A stretch of DNA of 64,000 nucleotides, taken from Halovenus halobia. GTDB lineage: Archaea > Halobacteriota > Halobacteria > Halobacteriales > Haloarculaceae. The DNA is taken from contig NZ_JBLKOA010000001.1 of the NCBI RefSeq assembly GCF_051414135.1, positions 248,001 through 312,000 on the forward strand. Reading direction: 5' to 3'. Below are positions 31,683 through 41,424 of the stretch, piece by piece; positions within the stretch are counted from its first letter, which is position 1; each line of letters starts with the position of its first letter. A program made the translations under genes and the position numbers. Under the pieces are notes generated by a model, which was given only the letters and a program-made list of their open reading frames with translations, had not been told where the DNA came from and made no database searches.

Positions 31683-32993
31683 TTAGCTCTCGCGGGCCTT
31701 GGCGAGCAATTCCATCGCCAACTCCGCAATCTCGGTTGTGCGGGCCTCAGTGCGCGCCTCGGCAGTCATTCGGATAAGTGACTGCGTCCCGCTGGCTCGG
31801 AGCAGGAACCAGCCACCCTCGAGGTCAACGCGAACGCCGTCGAGCGCCGAGACAGACTCGAACCGCTCAGCGACGAGTTCACTGACCGCGTTCATCACCG
31901 CTGCTTTTTGGCTGACTTCGACGCTGTTGCGCTCGATAGGATACGTTTCGACTTCGGCCGCACGCGCTGCCAGCGGTCGCTCTGCCGCCATCGCTGCGAT
32001 TCGACACGCTGCCAGCGGTCCGTCGGGACACAGCGTCTCTGACGGCCAGATCCACGCACCGCTGGGTTCGCCGCCGAAGGCAACGCCCGTCTCGCTGGCT
32101 GCCTCCGCCACGTAGACATCGCCGACCGGTGTTCGGCGCGTTTCGATGCCCCCCGCCGCGAAATGGTCTTCGACAGCCAGACTCGTATCGACCGGCACGG
32201 CCACAGCCTCGCCCTCAGAGGCAGCCTCGCGGCCGAACAGCGCGAGCAGGACATCACCAGACAGAAACTCACCGTCAGCCGTTACGGCGCGCATTCGGTC
32301 GGCGTCACCGTCGTGGGCAATTCCTAAATCGGCGTCGGACGCGCCGACGAGTTCTGACAGCGACTCACAGTTTTTCGATGTCGGCTCGCTCGGTCTGCCG
32401 GGAAAGGAGCCGTCTGGCTGTGCGTTCAGCGTCTCTACGTGACAGCCGAGTTCGTCGAGTGCCTCGGCAGTAACCCCGCCTGTGCCATTGCCAACATCCA
32501 GGATGACAGACACAGGCTGGTCGAGTGTGACAGCATCGAGCAGCGCGGCCCTGTGGCTGGGCTGATGGTCGACGCGCTGGTGCTTTCCGAACTTGTCCCA
32601 GTTGGCCAGCGCCGTCGTTTCTGATTCGATGCGCTCCGTAATCTCTTCCCGGAGTGCGGTGTCGAATGCTTGCCCGCTGGGCTGCCAGAGTTTGATGCCG
32701 TTGTCTTCTGGCGGGTTGTGCGACGCCGTCACGGCAATGCCAGCGTCAGCGTCTTCCCAGGCGACCGCCCGCCCGACCGTGGGTGTTGCCGCGACGTCGA
32801 GGTCGACGACGTCTGTGCCCGACTCCCGGAGTCCTGCGGTTAGTGCGGCCTGCAGTGTTTCGCCGCTCTCGCGGGGGTCGCGGCCAACGACGACGCGGTC
32901 GGTATCGACGCCGAGCGCGCGGCCGACCCGCAGTGCCAGCGCCGCCGTTACCTCCGTGCCGACAGGACCGCGAATCCCGCTGGTTCCAAACAT
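31683..32993 (-). CDS. glmM: Phosphohexomutase (phosphoglucosamine/phosphomannomutase)
   Basis: 436 residues from ATG 32993 (MFGTSGIRGPVGTEVTAALA). Phosphoserine loop AVTASHNPPEDNGIKLW (Ser91), metal loop DGDADRMRAV, sugar loop GEPSGAW and phosphate loop LRASGTQSLIRM are all present, in family order. It interconverts hexose(amine) 1- and 6-phosphates; substrate between glucosamine, mannose and glucose is not settled by motif, so glmM is tentative. Convergent with the zinc-ribbon gene, downstream of sufD. Confidence 0.85.
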   Translation of the reverse strand: MFGTSGIRGPVGTEVTAALALRVGRALGVDTDRVVVGRDPRESGETLQAALTAGLRESGTDVVDLDVAATPTVGRAVAWEDADAGIAVTASHNPPEDNGIKLWQPSGQAFDTALREEITERIESETTALANWDKFGKHQRVDHQPSHRAALLDAVTLDQPVSVILDVGNGTGGVTAEALDELGCHVETLNAQPDGSFPGRPSEPTSKNCESLSELVGASDADLGIAHDGDADRMRAVTADGEFLSGDVLLALFGREAASEGEAVAVPVDTSLAVEDHFAAGGIETRRTPVGDVYVAEAASETGVAFGGEPSGAWIWPSETLCPDGPLAACRIAAMAAERPLAARAAEVETYPIERNSVEVSQKAAVMNAVSELVAERFESVSALDGVRVDLEGGWFLLRASGTQSLIRMTAEARTEARTTEIAELAMELLAKARES

Positions 32994-33041
32994 ACCTCTC
33001 TCTGTTCGCGGCCACCGCAAAAAGAAATCCGGTTCGCCCGC

Positions 33042-34250
33042 TTAGCGCAGTCGTGCGGCGATCAGCTCTTCCAGATCGTCGCGGAGTTCGTCGACTTCCA
33101 CCTCTTCGAGCACGGGCACGAAGAAGCCCTCGACGAGCATGTTCGTCGCCTGCTCCTCGCCGATTCCGCGAGAGTTCATGTAGAACAGGTCCTCGAAGTC
33201 GACCTGTCCGACCGTGGCCGAGTGGCTGGCCTCGGTGTCGTGGTTGTTGATGATGAGTTTCGGCGAGGCGTCGGCCTCGCTGTCGTCGCTCAACATGAGC
33301 GTGTTCTCGCGCTGGTAGGAGTTGGTATCCCACGCCTCTCGACCAACGTCCTGCACACCCTCGTAGACCGAGCGTGCCTCGTCGTCGAGGACACCTCGGG
33401 TCACGAGGTCGGCGGTCGTGTGTTCGGCCTCGTGCCAGACTCGACTCGCGATGTCGATGTGCTGGTCGTCGTGGCCGAAGAAGGCGCCGACAATCTTCGA
33501 CTCGCTGCCGTCGCCCAGCAGTCGGGTCTCGACCGAACTCTTCGTGAGGCGAGTGCCGATGTTGCCTTCGATCCAGTTGACCTGGCCTGCACGGCCGGCG
33601 TGGCCGCGCTTGACCTGGTAATTGTAGGTCTCCTCGGAGAGGTTCTGGAGCGTGCCGTACTGGACGTGAGCGTTCTCACCGGCGATTGCCTCGACAACGC
33701 CGCTGTAGTACTGTCGTCCCTCCAGTTCCTCGCCGGTGGACTGCCGTTCGAGAATCGTGACGCTCGCGGATTCCTCGGCGATGACGAGCGTGTAGTTGAA
33801 CAGCGACTGTGAGTTGATCCGCGTGCGGATCTTCACGTCTTCTGCAACGACGCCTTCGGGGACGTAGACGACCGTCCCGGCGCTAAACAGCGCCGTCGAC
33901 AGTGCCGTCAGGTAGTCCCGTTCGGGGTCGACGACGCTACCGAAGTGCTCTTCGATAAGGTCGCCGTGTTCCGCAACGGCGTCTGCCCACGAGAGCACCT
34001 CGACGCCCTCGGCGTCGACGCGGTCTTTCTCTTGGGCCATCTCCAGCGGGTCGATGAACTCCTCGTACTCCAGTGCGTCGAGGTTCGTCCAGTCACGACC
34101 CGGCGTCCGGATGACAGCGGGCATGTCCAGCTCTTCGAGCGCGTCGAGCGCGTCGAGGCGTGTTTCCAGCAGCCACTCGGGTTCGCCGAGTGATTCGCTG
34201 ATCTCTGTTACCTGTTCTTCCGTCAGATTTGCGTGTACCTGCGTACTCAT
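33042..34250 (-). CDS. sufD: Fe-S cluster assembly protein SufD
   Basis: 402 residues from ATG 34250. The beta-helix core shows the SufB/SufD family features, VVYVPEGVVAEDVKIRTRIN and DEARSVYEGVQDVGREAWDT, with the conserved C-terminal His in NNHDTEASHSATVGQVDFED and LFYMNSRGIGEEQATNMLVE. SufD joins SufB and SufC in the scaffold that builds Fe-S clusters. It is the third gene of sufC-sufB-sufD, 16 bp after sufB. Confidence 0.92.
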   Translation of the reverse strand: MSTQVHANLTEEQVTEISESLGEPEWLLETRLDALDALEELDMPAVIRTPGRDWTNLDALEYEEFIDPLEMAQEKDRVDAEGVEVLSWADAVAEHGDLIEEHFGSVVDPERDYLTALSTALFSAGTVVYVPEGVVAEDVKIRTRINSQSLFNYTLVIAEESASVTILERQSTGEELEGRQYYSGVVEAIAGENAHVQYGTLQNLSEETYNYQVKRGHAGRAGQVNWIEGNIGTRLTKSSVETRLLGDGSESKIVGAFFGHDDQHIDIASRVWHEAEHTTADLVTRGVLDDEARSVYEGVQDVGREAWDTNSYQRENTLMLSDDSEADASPKLIINNHDTEASHSATVGQVDFEDLFYMNSRGIGEEQATNMLVEGFFVPVLEEVEVDELRDDLEELIAARLR

Positions 34251-34266
34251 TGTATCCACCTCGGAG

Positions 34267-35697
34267 TTACCCGAGACTCCCCTCCATTTCGAGTTCGATG
34301 AGTCGGTTCATCTCAACCGCATATTCGATGGGCAACTCCTCCGTGAGCGGTTCGATGAAGCCAGCGACAATCATCTGTTTGGCGTCGTCGTCGTCGAGGC
34401 CACGCGATTCGAGGTAGAAGACGTCCTCGTCGCCAATCTTCCCAACAGTCGCTTCGTGGGCGACGTCGACTTCGCTCTCCTGGATTTCCATGTACGGCAT
34501 CGTGTCCGACGTCGAGTCGTTGTCGAACATCAATGCGTCACACTCGACGGAGGTTGAGGCGTTCTCGGCACCGTCTGCGATGTGGACGAGGCCGCGGTAA
34601 TTGGTGCGGCCGCCGTCCTTGCTGATACTTTTCGACTCGATAGTCGAGGAGGTGTTTGGCGCGTTGTGGTAGACCTTTGCGCCGGTGTCGATGTTCTGTC
34701 CCTCGCCAGCCATGGCGATGGTAATGTGGTTGTCCGTCGCACCGGGGCCTTTGAGCACTGTGGATGGGTAGAGCATCGTGGCTTTCGAGCCCATCGAACC
34801 GGAGACCCACTCCATGGTGCCGTCGGCTTCACAGATTGCTCGTTTCGTATTCAGGTTGTAGGTATTTTTCGACCAGTTCTGCACCGTGGAGTACTGAACG
34901 TGCGCGCCTTCGTTGACGAAGACTTCCACGCCACCACTGTGCAGGTTGAACTCGGAATACTTCGGCGCACTACAGCCTTCGATGTAGTGGACTTCCGAGT
35001 TCTCTTCGGCGATGATGAGTGTGTGCTCGAACTGACCCATTCCATCGGAGTTCATCCGGAAGTAGGCCTGAACAGGCATGTCGACGTTCGTGTCTTCTGG
35101 CACGTAGACGAAGGAACCCCCGGACCAAATCGCGCCGTGCAGCGCGGCGAACTTGTTGTCGCTCGGCGGCACGGCTTTGGTCATGAAGTGCTCTTTGACG
35201 ATTTCTTCGTGTTCCTGGACAGCCTTGTCCATGTCACAGAAGATGACGCCTTTCTCTTCCCAGCGTTCCTGCATGTTCTGGTAGACAATTTCGGACTCGT
35301 ACTGGGCACCAACGCCGGAGAGAGCGTTTTTCTCTGCCTCAGGAATACCCAACTTATCGAAGGTGTCCTGAATCTCTTCAGGCAGGTCTTCCCAGTCGTC
35401 GACACCGCCACGGGTCTCGATATCCGGGCGGATGTACGGGACGATTTCGTCGATTTCAATCTCGCTCAGGTCGGGTGCGCCCGGCCAGTCGTCGGGCATC
35501 GGCATCTGCTGGAACTGCTCGAGCGCGCGGAGACGCCGTTCGAGCATCCACTCTGGCTCGTCCTTATCCTCGGAGATGACGCGAATCGTCTCCTCGGTGA
35601 GCCCCTTTTCGGCCTGGAACGCAGACTTCTCCTCTTTCTTGAATTCGAATCGTTTCTCGGTGTCCGTCTCTTCGAGGTGGTCTTGGTCTGAACTCAT
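34267..35697 (-). CDS. sufB: Fe-S cluster assembly protein SufB
   Basis: 476 residues. Distinguishing SufB features: VGAQYESEIVYQNMQERWEE, DMDKAVQEHEEIVKEHFMTK, YIEGCSAPKYSEFNLHSGGV (conserved Cys in EGC(S/T)AP) and HEATVGKIGDEDVFYLESRG. SufB is the scaffold on which the nascent cluster forms with SufC ATPase. The start is 9 bp downstream of the sufC stop, so co-transcription is near certain. Confidence 0.94.
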   Translation of the reverse strand: MSSDQDHLEETDTEKRFEFKKEEKSAFQAEKGLTEETIRVISEDKDEPEWMLERRLRALEQFQQMPMPDDWPGAPDLSEIEIDEIVPYIRPDIETRGGVDDWEDLPEEIQDTFDKLGIPEAEKNALSGVGAQYESEIVYQNMQERWEEKGVIFCDMDKAVQEHEEIVKEHFMTKAVPPSDNKFAALHGAIWSGGSFVYVPEDTNVDMPVQAYFRMNSDGMGQFEHTLIIAEENSEVHYIEGCSAPKYSEFNLHSGGVEVFVNEGAHVQYSTVQNWSKNTYNLNTKRAICEADGTMEWVSGSMGSKATMLYPSTVLKGPGATDNHITIAMAGEGQNIDTGAKVYHNAPNTSSTIESKSISKDGGRTNYRGLVHIADGAENASTSVECDALMFDNDSTSDTMPYMEIQESEVDVAHEATVGKIGDEDVFYLESRGLDDDDAKQMIVAGFIEPLTEELPIEYAVEMNRLIELEMEGSLG

Positions 35698-35706
35698 AGT
35701 TTCACC

Positions 35707-36630
35707 TTAGGCTGCCTCGTAGACTTCTTCGCGGACCCAGTCGTAGCCCTTGTCTTCCAGCTCTTCTGCGAGCTCTGGCCCACCGCTTTTGGCGACTTTG
35801 CCGTCGATCATCACGTGGACGTGGTCTGGCTCGACGTAATCGAGCACGCGCTGGTAGTGCGTAATCTGGAGAATGCCAGCGTTCTGGTCGTCACGAAGCG
35901 CGTTAATTCCTTTCGAGACATCCTGCAGTCGGTCGATGTCCAGTCCGGAGTCGATCTCGTCAAGCACCGCAAATTCGGGTTCGAGGATTGCTGCCTGCAG
36001 CACCTCGTTTTGCTTTTTCTCTCCGCCGGAGAAGCCAGCGTTGAGATAGCGACTGGCGAATTTCTCGTCCATGTCCAGCAGTTCCATCTTCTCCTGCAGA
36101 ATCTCCTGGAACTCGGCAACGCCAATCTCGCCCTCTTCGACGTCCCCCTCCATCGGCGACGTATCGTAGCCGGCGGCGTCCTCGTTGGTCGCCTCTTCGG
36201 CTTCTTCCTCCGCTTCGTCCTCGTCCTCGAATAGCTCTTCTCGCTCTTCGAGTTTGGCGTTCAGTGCGGTTCGGAGGAAGTTCACCATCGTGACGCCCTC
36301 GATTTCCGCGGGATACTGGAAGCCGAGGAAGATACCGAGCGCGGCGCGCTCGTTCGGTTCGAGGTCGAGGAGGTCCCACTCCTTGAGGTCGTCAGTGATA
36401 TCCTCGTCGAACTCATCGCCGTCGAGTTCGAGCGTCACCGACCCGCCTGTCACTTCGTAGGAGGGGTGTCCGGCGATCACTTTTGCCAGCGTTGATTTCC
36501 CGCTGCCGTTCGGGCCCATCAGCGCGTGGATCTCGTTGCTCGCCACTTCGAGGTCGACGCCTTCGAGAATTTGCTCGCCGCCATCCTCTGCCACCTTTGC
36601 CTGAAGGTTGTTGATTTTAAGTACTGCCAT
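35707..36630 (-). CDS. sufC: Fe-S assembly ATPase SufC with acidic insertion
   Basis: 307 residues, longer than the ~250 typical of SufC. Walker A GPNGSGKSTLAKV (~39-51), Q-loop GFQYPAEIEGVTMVNFLR, signature GFSGGEKKQNEVLQ, Walker B FAVLDEIDSGLD and switch His in ILQITHYQRVL are intact. The excess is an acidic insertion between Q-loop and signature (EDEDEAEEEAEEATNEDAAG and on), probably a surface adaptation to salt. First gene of the suf operon; a TATA-like ctattatg at ~36668-36675 (minus strand) lies upstream. Confidence 0.94.
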   Translation of the reverse strand: MAVLKINNLQAKVAEDGGEQILEGVDLEVASNEIHALMGPNGSGKSTLAKVIAGHPSYEVTGGSVTLELDGDEFDEDITDDLKEWDLLDLEPNERAALGIFLGFQYPAEIEGVTMVNFLRTALNAKLEEREELFEDEDEAEEEAEEATNEDAAGYDTSPMEGDVEEGEIGVAEFQEILQEKMELLDMDEKFASRYLNAGFSGGEKKQNEVLQAAILEPEFAVLDEIDSGLDIDRLQDVSKGINALRDDQNAGILQITHYQRVLDYVEPDHVHVMIDGKVAKSGGPELAEELEDKGYDWVREEVYEAA

Positions 36631-36886
36631 AGTAATCTTAGGTCATCCGAAAAATGGGGCGACTGACGCATAATAGTTTCGCATTTGCGCGTCCTCGTTT
36701 CACTGCTGGGAACTCTGTTTTTGGTTTATCGAGAATATATTTTCTAAAACCTCGAACGTCCTACGTGTGGGCTGTCATTAAATTGTCGGTAGAGCGCCTC
36801 TTGGTACTGTTTATGGCAAAATCGGGCAGTAAAAAACCTGCTGTTTGCAACAACACTGTGGCTATCGAACGAAGTAGCCGGTAGTT

Positions 36887-39800
36887 CTACATATAATCGC
36901 CGAGTCCCTTCTGCTCCTGGCCGGATTTGACTTCCTCCCAGGAGACGCCCAGTGCTTCGAGGATACGCTCAATTGGCCCCTTGAGTGTCTTGTCGAGCAT
37001 CTTCTCCCAGTCAATCTCGAACTCCTCGGGCAACTGGTCAGCATACTCGAAGCAGATGACGTCGGGGTTGCGTTTGAACTCTCCGTACAGCGGGTCGTCG
37101 TTGACGTTGATACCCTCTTCCTCCTCGATTCGTTCGAAGAAGTCAGCGTGGACGCGGTCGAGATAGACGCGCTTGGGTTTCGAGCCACGGTTAAAGTTCG
37201 TCCCCAGAAGAAGGTTCGCGTACTTGGCTCCCCGGACCTGTGCGGTGTCGGTGTCGTAGTTGTCTAATCGCTTGCCGATGCCGCCGGGAATGCCGATCTC
37301 TTCGGGACTGACCTCGCCGGTCTGGAATCCTTCGATTATCTCTGTCACGTAGGATTTGATGGACTCAATATCCTCGCCGGTGACGATTCGGTCGATAACC
37401 TCCTTCTGGACCTCCTTCGTAATTGGCGCGATATCTGACCGCTGGTGCTCGAAGCCCGTGATATCGATATCGTCGACATCTTTGCCCTCCTTCCAGACGA
37501 TGTGACCGGCGTAGCGTTTCTTTTTGCCCGCCTGGAAGAACCGTCTGTAGAGTTTCTCGAACTCGATCTCGAAGCGGTGCTCCTGTGCGTTCAGTTCTTC
37601 AAGGGCAAATTCGTCGTAGGAACTGTTAATTACGGCTTCGAGCTCGAACCCTTTCTCGACGGTCGCTGCAATTGTCTGCAGTTCTTCTTCGTCCATCTTG
37701 GGATGTTTCGCCCGCATTTCGTCGGTGACCTCTACACCACCCTCGACATCGTCTGGGCCAACTTGTCCAAATTCTAACATGACAGAATCGGTATCCCCGT
37801 ACACCACCTCGTACCCTTCGTTTTGGACAACTTCGTCGGTATACTCGATGACATCACGACCGGTGGCGGTCACGGCTGCGCCCATCTCTTTGTCGTACAG
37901 GCGGAACCGGTCCCATCCAAGAACGCCGTAGAGCGAGTTCGAAACGTTCTGGAATTTGCCATTTCTACCAGCGAGCAAAGTGTTATTATCGGCTACAGTG
38001 ACACAGTAGACTCCGTCCTCGGCAGTACTTTCCGATCCGTCTCGGTGCATTCGGAACGAATTTTTTCCATTTTCTGCACAGTAGATGCGCCAAACACCGC
38101 TGTTAGACCCGTACGATACTGTCAGTCCCAGATGCGTGCACAGTCGCAGTACGTCATCTCTAAGTTGCCTACTCTTGGTGCTATATCGCCAGGAATTTTC
38201 TTGTCGGTCTCCGTCGCCATCAATCAGCACCTGAAGGAACTGTTCTTTTTGCTCCTGTGACGATTCAAAGACGAGTTCTGGAATCCGCTTGTTCTCGCTT
38301 CCGCTGCCACACAACTCTCGCAGCAGGTCTCCAAGGACACGACTGGAGCATTGTACGTGTCGCTCTGAAGTATAACAGTAGTCTACTATTTGTTCTACGG
38401 TATCACGAATCTCTTCTCTTTGCGTCTCATTCTCTTGTGCTATTTTTATACGATGGTTCCCGGTGTCCGCGCGATACACATTTCCTTCGGTAATATACCA
38501 AGCCAGTAGTTCTAAGAACTGATCGGCACCAATTTGTCGAGCAACATTTGGCTCTCCATACTGTGCTCCGATTTTCGCGCCGCCATCAGCCACTATCAGC
38601 GGAGTCTCAGTGTGTTTCCGTGCTAATTCGCCGAGATCAATCTCGTCGCCGAGACTCCCAGAGTGCGAAAAGTTCCAGTCGTGAGGCATTTCATAGTGGC
38701 AGTAATCGTATAACTCTCCCGCTTCGGCGAATTTCCATCCCTCCTCAGTAATACCGTTTCTATCGTTTTTCTTGACGAGCATCCGGTGGTTCGGCGTGAC
38801 ACTGAAATCAATCTTGCTCGTCTGGATGTCGACCAGTTCCCCCCGGTAGTCCGGGTATTCGTGCGTCTCAGTGACTGGCTTGACCTCCATCTCCATCGTC
38901 TCCGGGTCGAGCGAGTACACCTCGTCGCCGACCGTTAATTCCCGAATCCCTCGAACGCCATCGGGCGTCAGAACCTCCGTATCCGGAGTGAAGCAGTTCA
39001 TAATAACCTTGACAGCCGCCTGCTGGCGGTCGTACTGGTCGTATTCTTGCTCTTCGGGGTCGTGCTCGTTTCGCAGCGATTTCTTCTGTTCTCGCTCTTC
39101 GAGCAGTTCGTCGACCATCTCCCGAATCGCGCCGTCTGGTTCCTTCCGGAACCGGGTGCCGTTCGGTGCCCGGAATGTCTCGCCGTCGTACTCCTCGGGG
39201 TCAACCTTCGTCTCTGGCGATGCGTTAATTGTTACCATGCACATCGGATAGAGGCTCTTTAAGTCTAGTACGCTGACATTTTCTCGAACGCCCGAAATCG
39301 GGTCGAAAACCGCTCCACCTTCATAATCCTCAGACTCTTGTTGGCCTTTTGATGGGAGCGCGAACTGGTTGTGGAGTTTGTGGAGGACGTACATGTCCAC
39401 CGCGTCGCCGGGTGTTGTCGCGTCTTCGATCTTACAGCCGACAAACTGTCGGACCTCGTTCCAGAAGGCGATGATATCCTGGTCACGGTCGAGTTCGACA
39501 CACAGCTCCACGTCCCGGAGGTTGTACTCTAGCAGGCGCTCGGGGTTGTCCTCCCAGAGGTCGCCGATGTCGCCCGGATACCGCTCTTTCCCGATACCAA
39601 GTTCGCGCTGCCCAACGTCTTCGAGACGATAGGAGTCGAGTTCGGTGAATTTCGTCCGCTGGTACGCATACAGCAGGTCGAACATCACCCGCCCCTTCAC
39701 GTCGGGGCCTTGCCAGTCGCTTCGCCAGACCTCGTTCACCCGCGACAGGCGGTTCATATCAAGGTTGTGGTCAGTGTTGTCTTCGAGGACTTCCAGCCGG

Positions 39801-40768
39801 TCTAACAGATAGGGTGCGTCGAAATCCGTGAAGTTCCAGCCCGTCGCAAGGTCGGGTTCAGTTTGCTCGAAATAGTCGAGGAAGGCTTCGAGCATCGCTT
39901 CCTCCTGCTGGAAACTCCGGATGTCGTAATCGAGCGTGCGGGTCGCGCCGTCGGCCACGTCGATTGGGTCGTAGCCGTCGAGGTCGGCCGGTGCCTGTTC
40001 GCCCGTCGGTGGCTCGTACAGCCAGAGAATGTACTCATCGTCGTAGGAGTCGTGGCTTGCGATACAGATGATCGGCTCTTCGCCGTCCTCCGGAAAGCCC
40101 GAGCGGTCGTCTACCTCGATGTCGAAGGTGTTGACTCGCGGCCGGGCGTCGACATCGACCGGGTCAACCTCATCGTGGTGGACACGTACTGTCCGGGCGT
40201 CGTTTGGCGTCTCGCCCTCGACGTCGCGGGCAGGAATCTCGATCCCGCTGGTGATATCTTTATCAATCAAAAACCGGTTCGGAAAGAGAATGTCGGCCTC
40301 GTAGTGGTCGAAGTCGTCGCGCATCTGGCCCACGTCTCGCGGCGTCTGGCCGAAGATTTTGGTCAGTTGCTCCCCGCGAATCGACTCGTAGCCGCCGTCG
40401 TCGCCGGCCTCCTGCCAGTCGGTGATTCGCTCGTACTCTTGCAGTCGGCTCTCAGTGACGCTGTCCGATGGTGCGTAGAAGTACGGCTTGAACTCGAAGA
40501 CCTTGGCGTGGACGAGTTCTTCCTCCGCGGTGCGGCCGAAGACGTGGATGATGGGGTACTCCTCGTCGCCGTACCCTTCGACGGTGTAATCGACCTGCAT
40601 GACGGCCATTTCGACCGTCTCTTCGACGGGTGCGAAGAGCTGTTCGGTCGTATCGACCTGGGCGGCGTTGGTCGCGCCGCTCGAGCCGGCAATGGCGCGG
40701 GCCTCGGCGTCGGGGCGGTCGCCGTCCTCGTCGCCTTGCTGGAAGGCTCCGAGATCGGTTTGGGACAT
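36887..40768 (-). CDS. polB: DNA polymerase B (PolB1), contains an intein
   Basis: 1293 residues from ATG 40768, of which 353 are an intein, leaving ~940 for the polymerase. Exonuclease motifs NTFDIEVDDRS (Exo I), ATGWNFTDFDAPYL (Exo II) and EYNLRDVELC (Exo III); polymerase region II VLDLKSLYPMCM, region III KVIMN/SLYG (split by the intein) and region I VYGDTDSVM. It is the replicative family B polymerase of haloarchaea and needs protein splicing to restore the region III helix. Stands alone upstream of the suf operon. Confidence 0.95.
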   Translation of the reverse strand: MSQTDLGAFQQGDEDGDRPDAEARAIAGSSGATNAAQVDTTEQLFAPVEETVEMAVMQVDYTVEGYGDEEYPIIHVFGRTAEEELVHAKVFEFKPYFYAPSDSVTESRLQEYERITDWQEAGDDGGYESIRGEQLTKIFGQTPRDVGQMRDDFDHYEADILFPNRFLIDKDITSGIEIPARDVEGETPNDARTVRVHHDEVDPVDVDARPRVNTFDIEVDDRSGFPEDGEEPIICIASHDSYDDEYILWLYEPPTGEQAPADLDGYDPIDVADGATRTLDYDIRSFQQEEAMLEAFLDYFEQTEPDLATGWNFTDFDAPYLLDRLEVLEDNTDHNLDMNRLSRVNEVWRSDWQGPDVKGRVMFDLLYAYQRTKFTELDSYRLEDVGQRELGIGKERYPGDIGDLWEDNPERLLEYNLRDVELCVELDRDQDIIAFWNEVRQFVGCKIEDATTPGDAVDMYVLHKLHNQFALPSKGQQESEDYEGGAVFDPISGVRENVSVLDLKSLYPMCMVTINASPETKVDPEEYDGETFRAPNGTRFRKEPDGAIREMVDELLEEREQKKSLRNEHDPEEQEYDQYDRQQAAVKVIMNCFTPDTEVLTPDGVRGIRELTVGDEVYSLDPETMEMEVKPVTETHEYPDYRGELVDIQTSKIDFSVTPNHRMLVKKNDRNGITEEGWKFAEAGELYDYCHYEMPHDWNFSHSGSLGDEIDLGELARKHTETPLIVADGGAKIGAQYGEPNVARQIGADQFLELLAWYITEGNVYRADTGNHRIKIAQENETQREEIRDTVEQIVDYCYTSERHVQCSSRVLGDLLRELCGSGSENKRIPELVFESSQEQKEQFLQVLIDGDGDRQENSWRYSTKSRQLRDDVLRLCTHLGLTVSYGSNSGVWRIYCAENGKNSFRMHRDGSESTAEDGVYCVTVADNNTLLAGRNGKFQNVSNSLYGVLGWDRFRLYDKEMGAAVTATGRDVIEYTDEVVQNEGYEVVYGDTDSVMLEFGQVGPDDVEGGVEVTDEMRAKHPKMDEEELQTIAATVEKGFELEAVINSSYDEFALEELNAQEHRFEIEFEKLYRRFFQAGKKKRYAGHIVWKEGKDVDDIDITGFEHQRSDIAPITKEVQKEVIDRIVTGEDIESIKSYVTEIIEGFQTGEVSPEEIGIPGGIGKRLDNYDTDTAQVRGAKYANLLLGTNFNRGSKPKRVYLDRVHADFFERIEEEEGINVNDDPLYGEFKRNPDVICFEYADQLPEEFEIDWEKMLDKTLKGPIERILEALGVSWEEVKSGQEQKGLGDYM
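37937..38995 (-). other. Intein with LAGLIDADG homing endonuclease in PolB region III
   Basis: 353 residues inserted between KVIMN and SLYG. N-terminal splicing block CFTPDTEVLTPDGVRGIREL (Cys1), block B VTPNHRMLV (TxxH-like), C-terminal NNTLLAGRNGKFQNVSN then Ser+1. The penultimate residue is Ser, where most inteins have His. Two dodecapeptide-like motifs, LLAWYITEGN and LQVLIDGDGD, indicate a LAGLIDADG (DOD) endonuclease domain. The insert is more AT-rich than the polymerase exons, consistent with horizontal entry. Confidence 0.9.
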
Positions 40769-40851
40769 ACCGTTTGTATGAGCGTGCCCGGGTAAAAACA
40801 TCCGCGGTCCAGCCCGCCAGCTTTAACCGAACACTCACCGATGGCAGAGGC

Positions 40852-41424
40852 ATGGACGTTCGTGGGGAAGCGGCGACAATCTACCGCGAGACGTTTCCCA
40901 TTCTCGTCATCTCTCTCGGGGGCGGCCTCTTCGCCGGCCTCGTTCTCGAAGGGCTTCTCGAAAGTGTTGCGAAGTATCCTGGTCTGCTGGTGATGGTTCC
41001 GGTGTTTCTGGCAACGCGGGGTAACGTCTACGGCGCGCTTGGCGGCCGTATCGCGAGTGGACTCCACCAGGGACTAATCGAGCCAGAACTCCAGTACGAC
41101 GAGCGCCTCGCTAATGCTGCGCTCGCCTCGCTGGTCAACGGCATCGGAATCTCAGTTGTTATCGGCGTGCTCACGTGGCTCGTATTAACGATCTTGCCAA
41201 ACTGGGAGCCGGCGATGCTCGTTCAACTGGTTGCAATCATGTTCGTCGCAGGTGTACTCACCTCCCTGCTGATGATTGTCGGGATGCTCGTGCTCATCTT
41301 TGCAGGCTTCAAACGCGGCTACAACCCCGATAATCTGGTCGGCCCAATTGTGACGACACTGGGCGATATCTTCGGGATGGTCTTTCTGCTGTTCTCGGTC
41401 TGGCTTGTCGGGGTGGTGCTCTGA
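40852..41424 (+). CDS. MgtE-like divalent cation transporter, N-terminal half
   Basis: 190 residues, about five membrane spans. PVFLATRGNVYGALGGRIAS is the first of the two SLC41/MgtE signature repeats, and NLVGPIVTTLGDIFGMVFLL the transport-domain segment near the pore. There is no cytoplasmic N or CBS domain. The next gene encodes the second repeat and overlaps by the ATG/TGA junction, so the two probably form one heteromeric Mg2+ channel. Divergent from polB. Confidence 0.88.
   Translation: MDVRGEAATIYRETFPILVISLGGGLFAGLVLEGLLESVAKYPGLLVMVPVFLATRGNVYGALGGRIASGLHQGLIEPELQYDERLANAALASLVNGIGISVVIGVLTWLVLTILPNWEPAMLVQLVAIMFVAGVLTSLLMIVGMLVLIFAGFKRGYNPDNLVGPIVTTLGDIFGMVFLLFSVWLVGVVL

Noticed and set aside
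34582..35691. 369-codon plus-strand frame
   Set aside because: Antisense shadow of sufB; GC-rich third positions keep the opposite strand open.
39863..40795. 310-codon plus-strand frame
   Set aside because: Antisense shadow of the polB exonuclease domain, which has clear motifs on the other strand.
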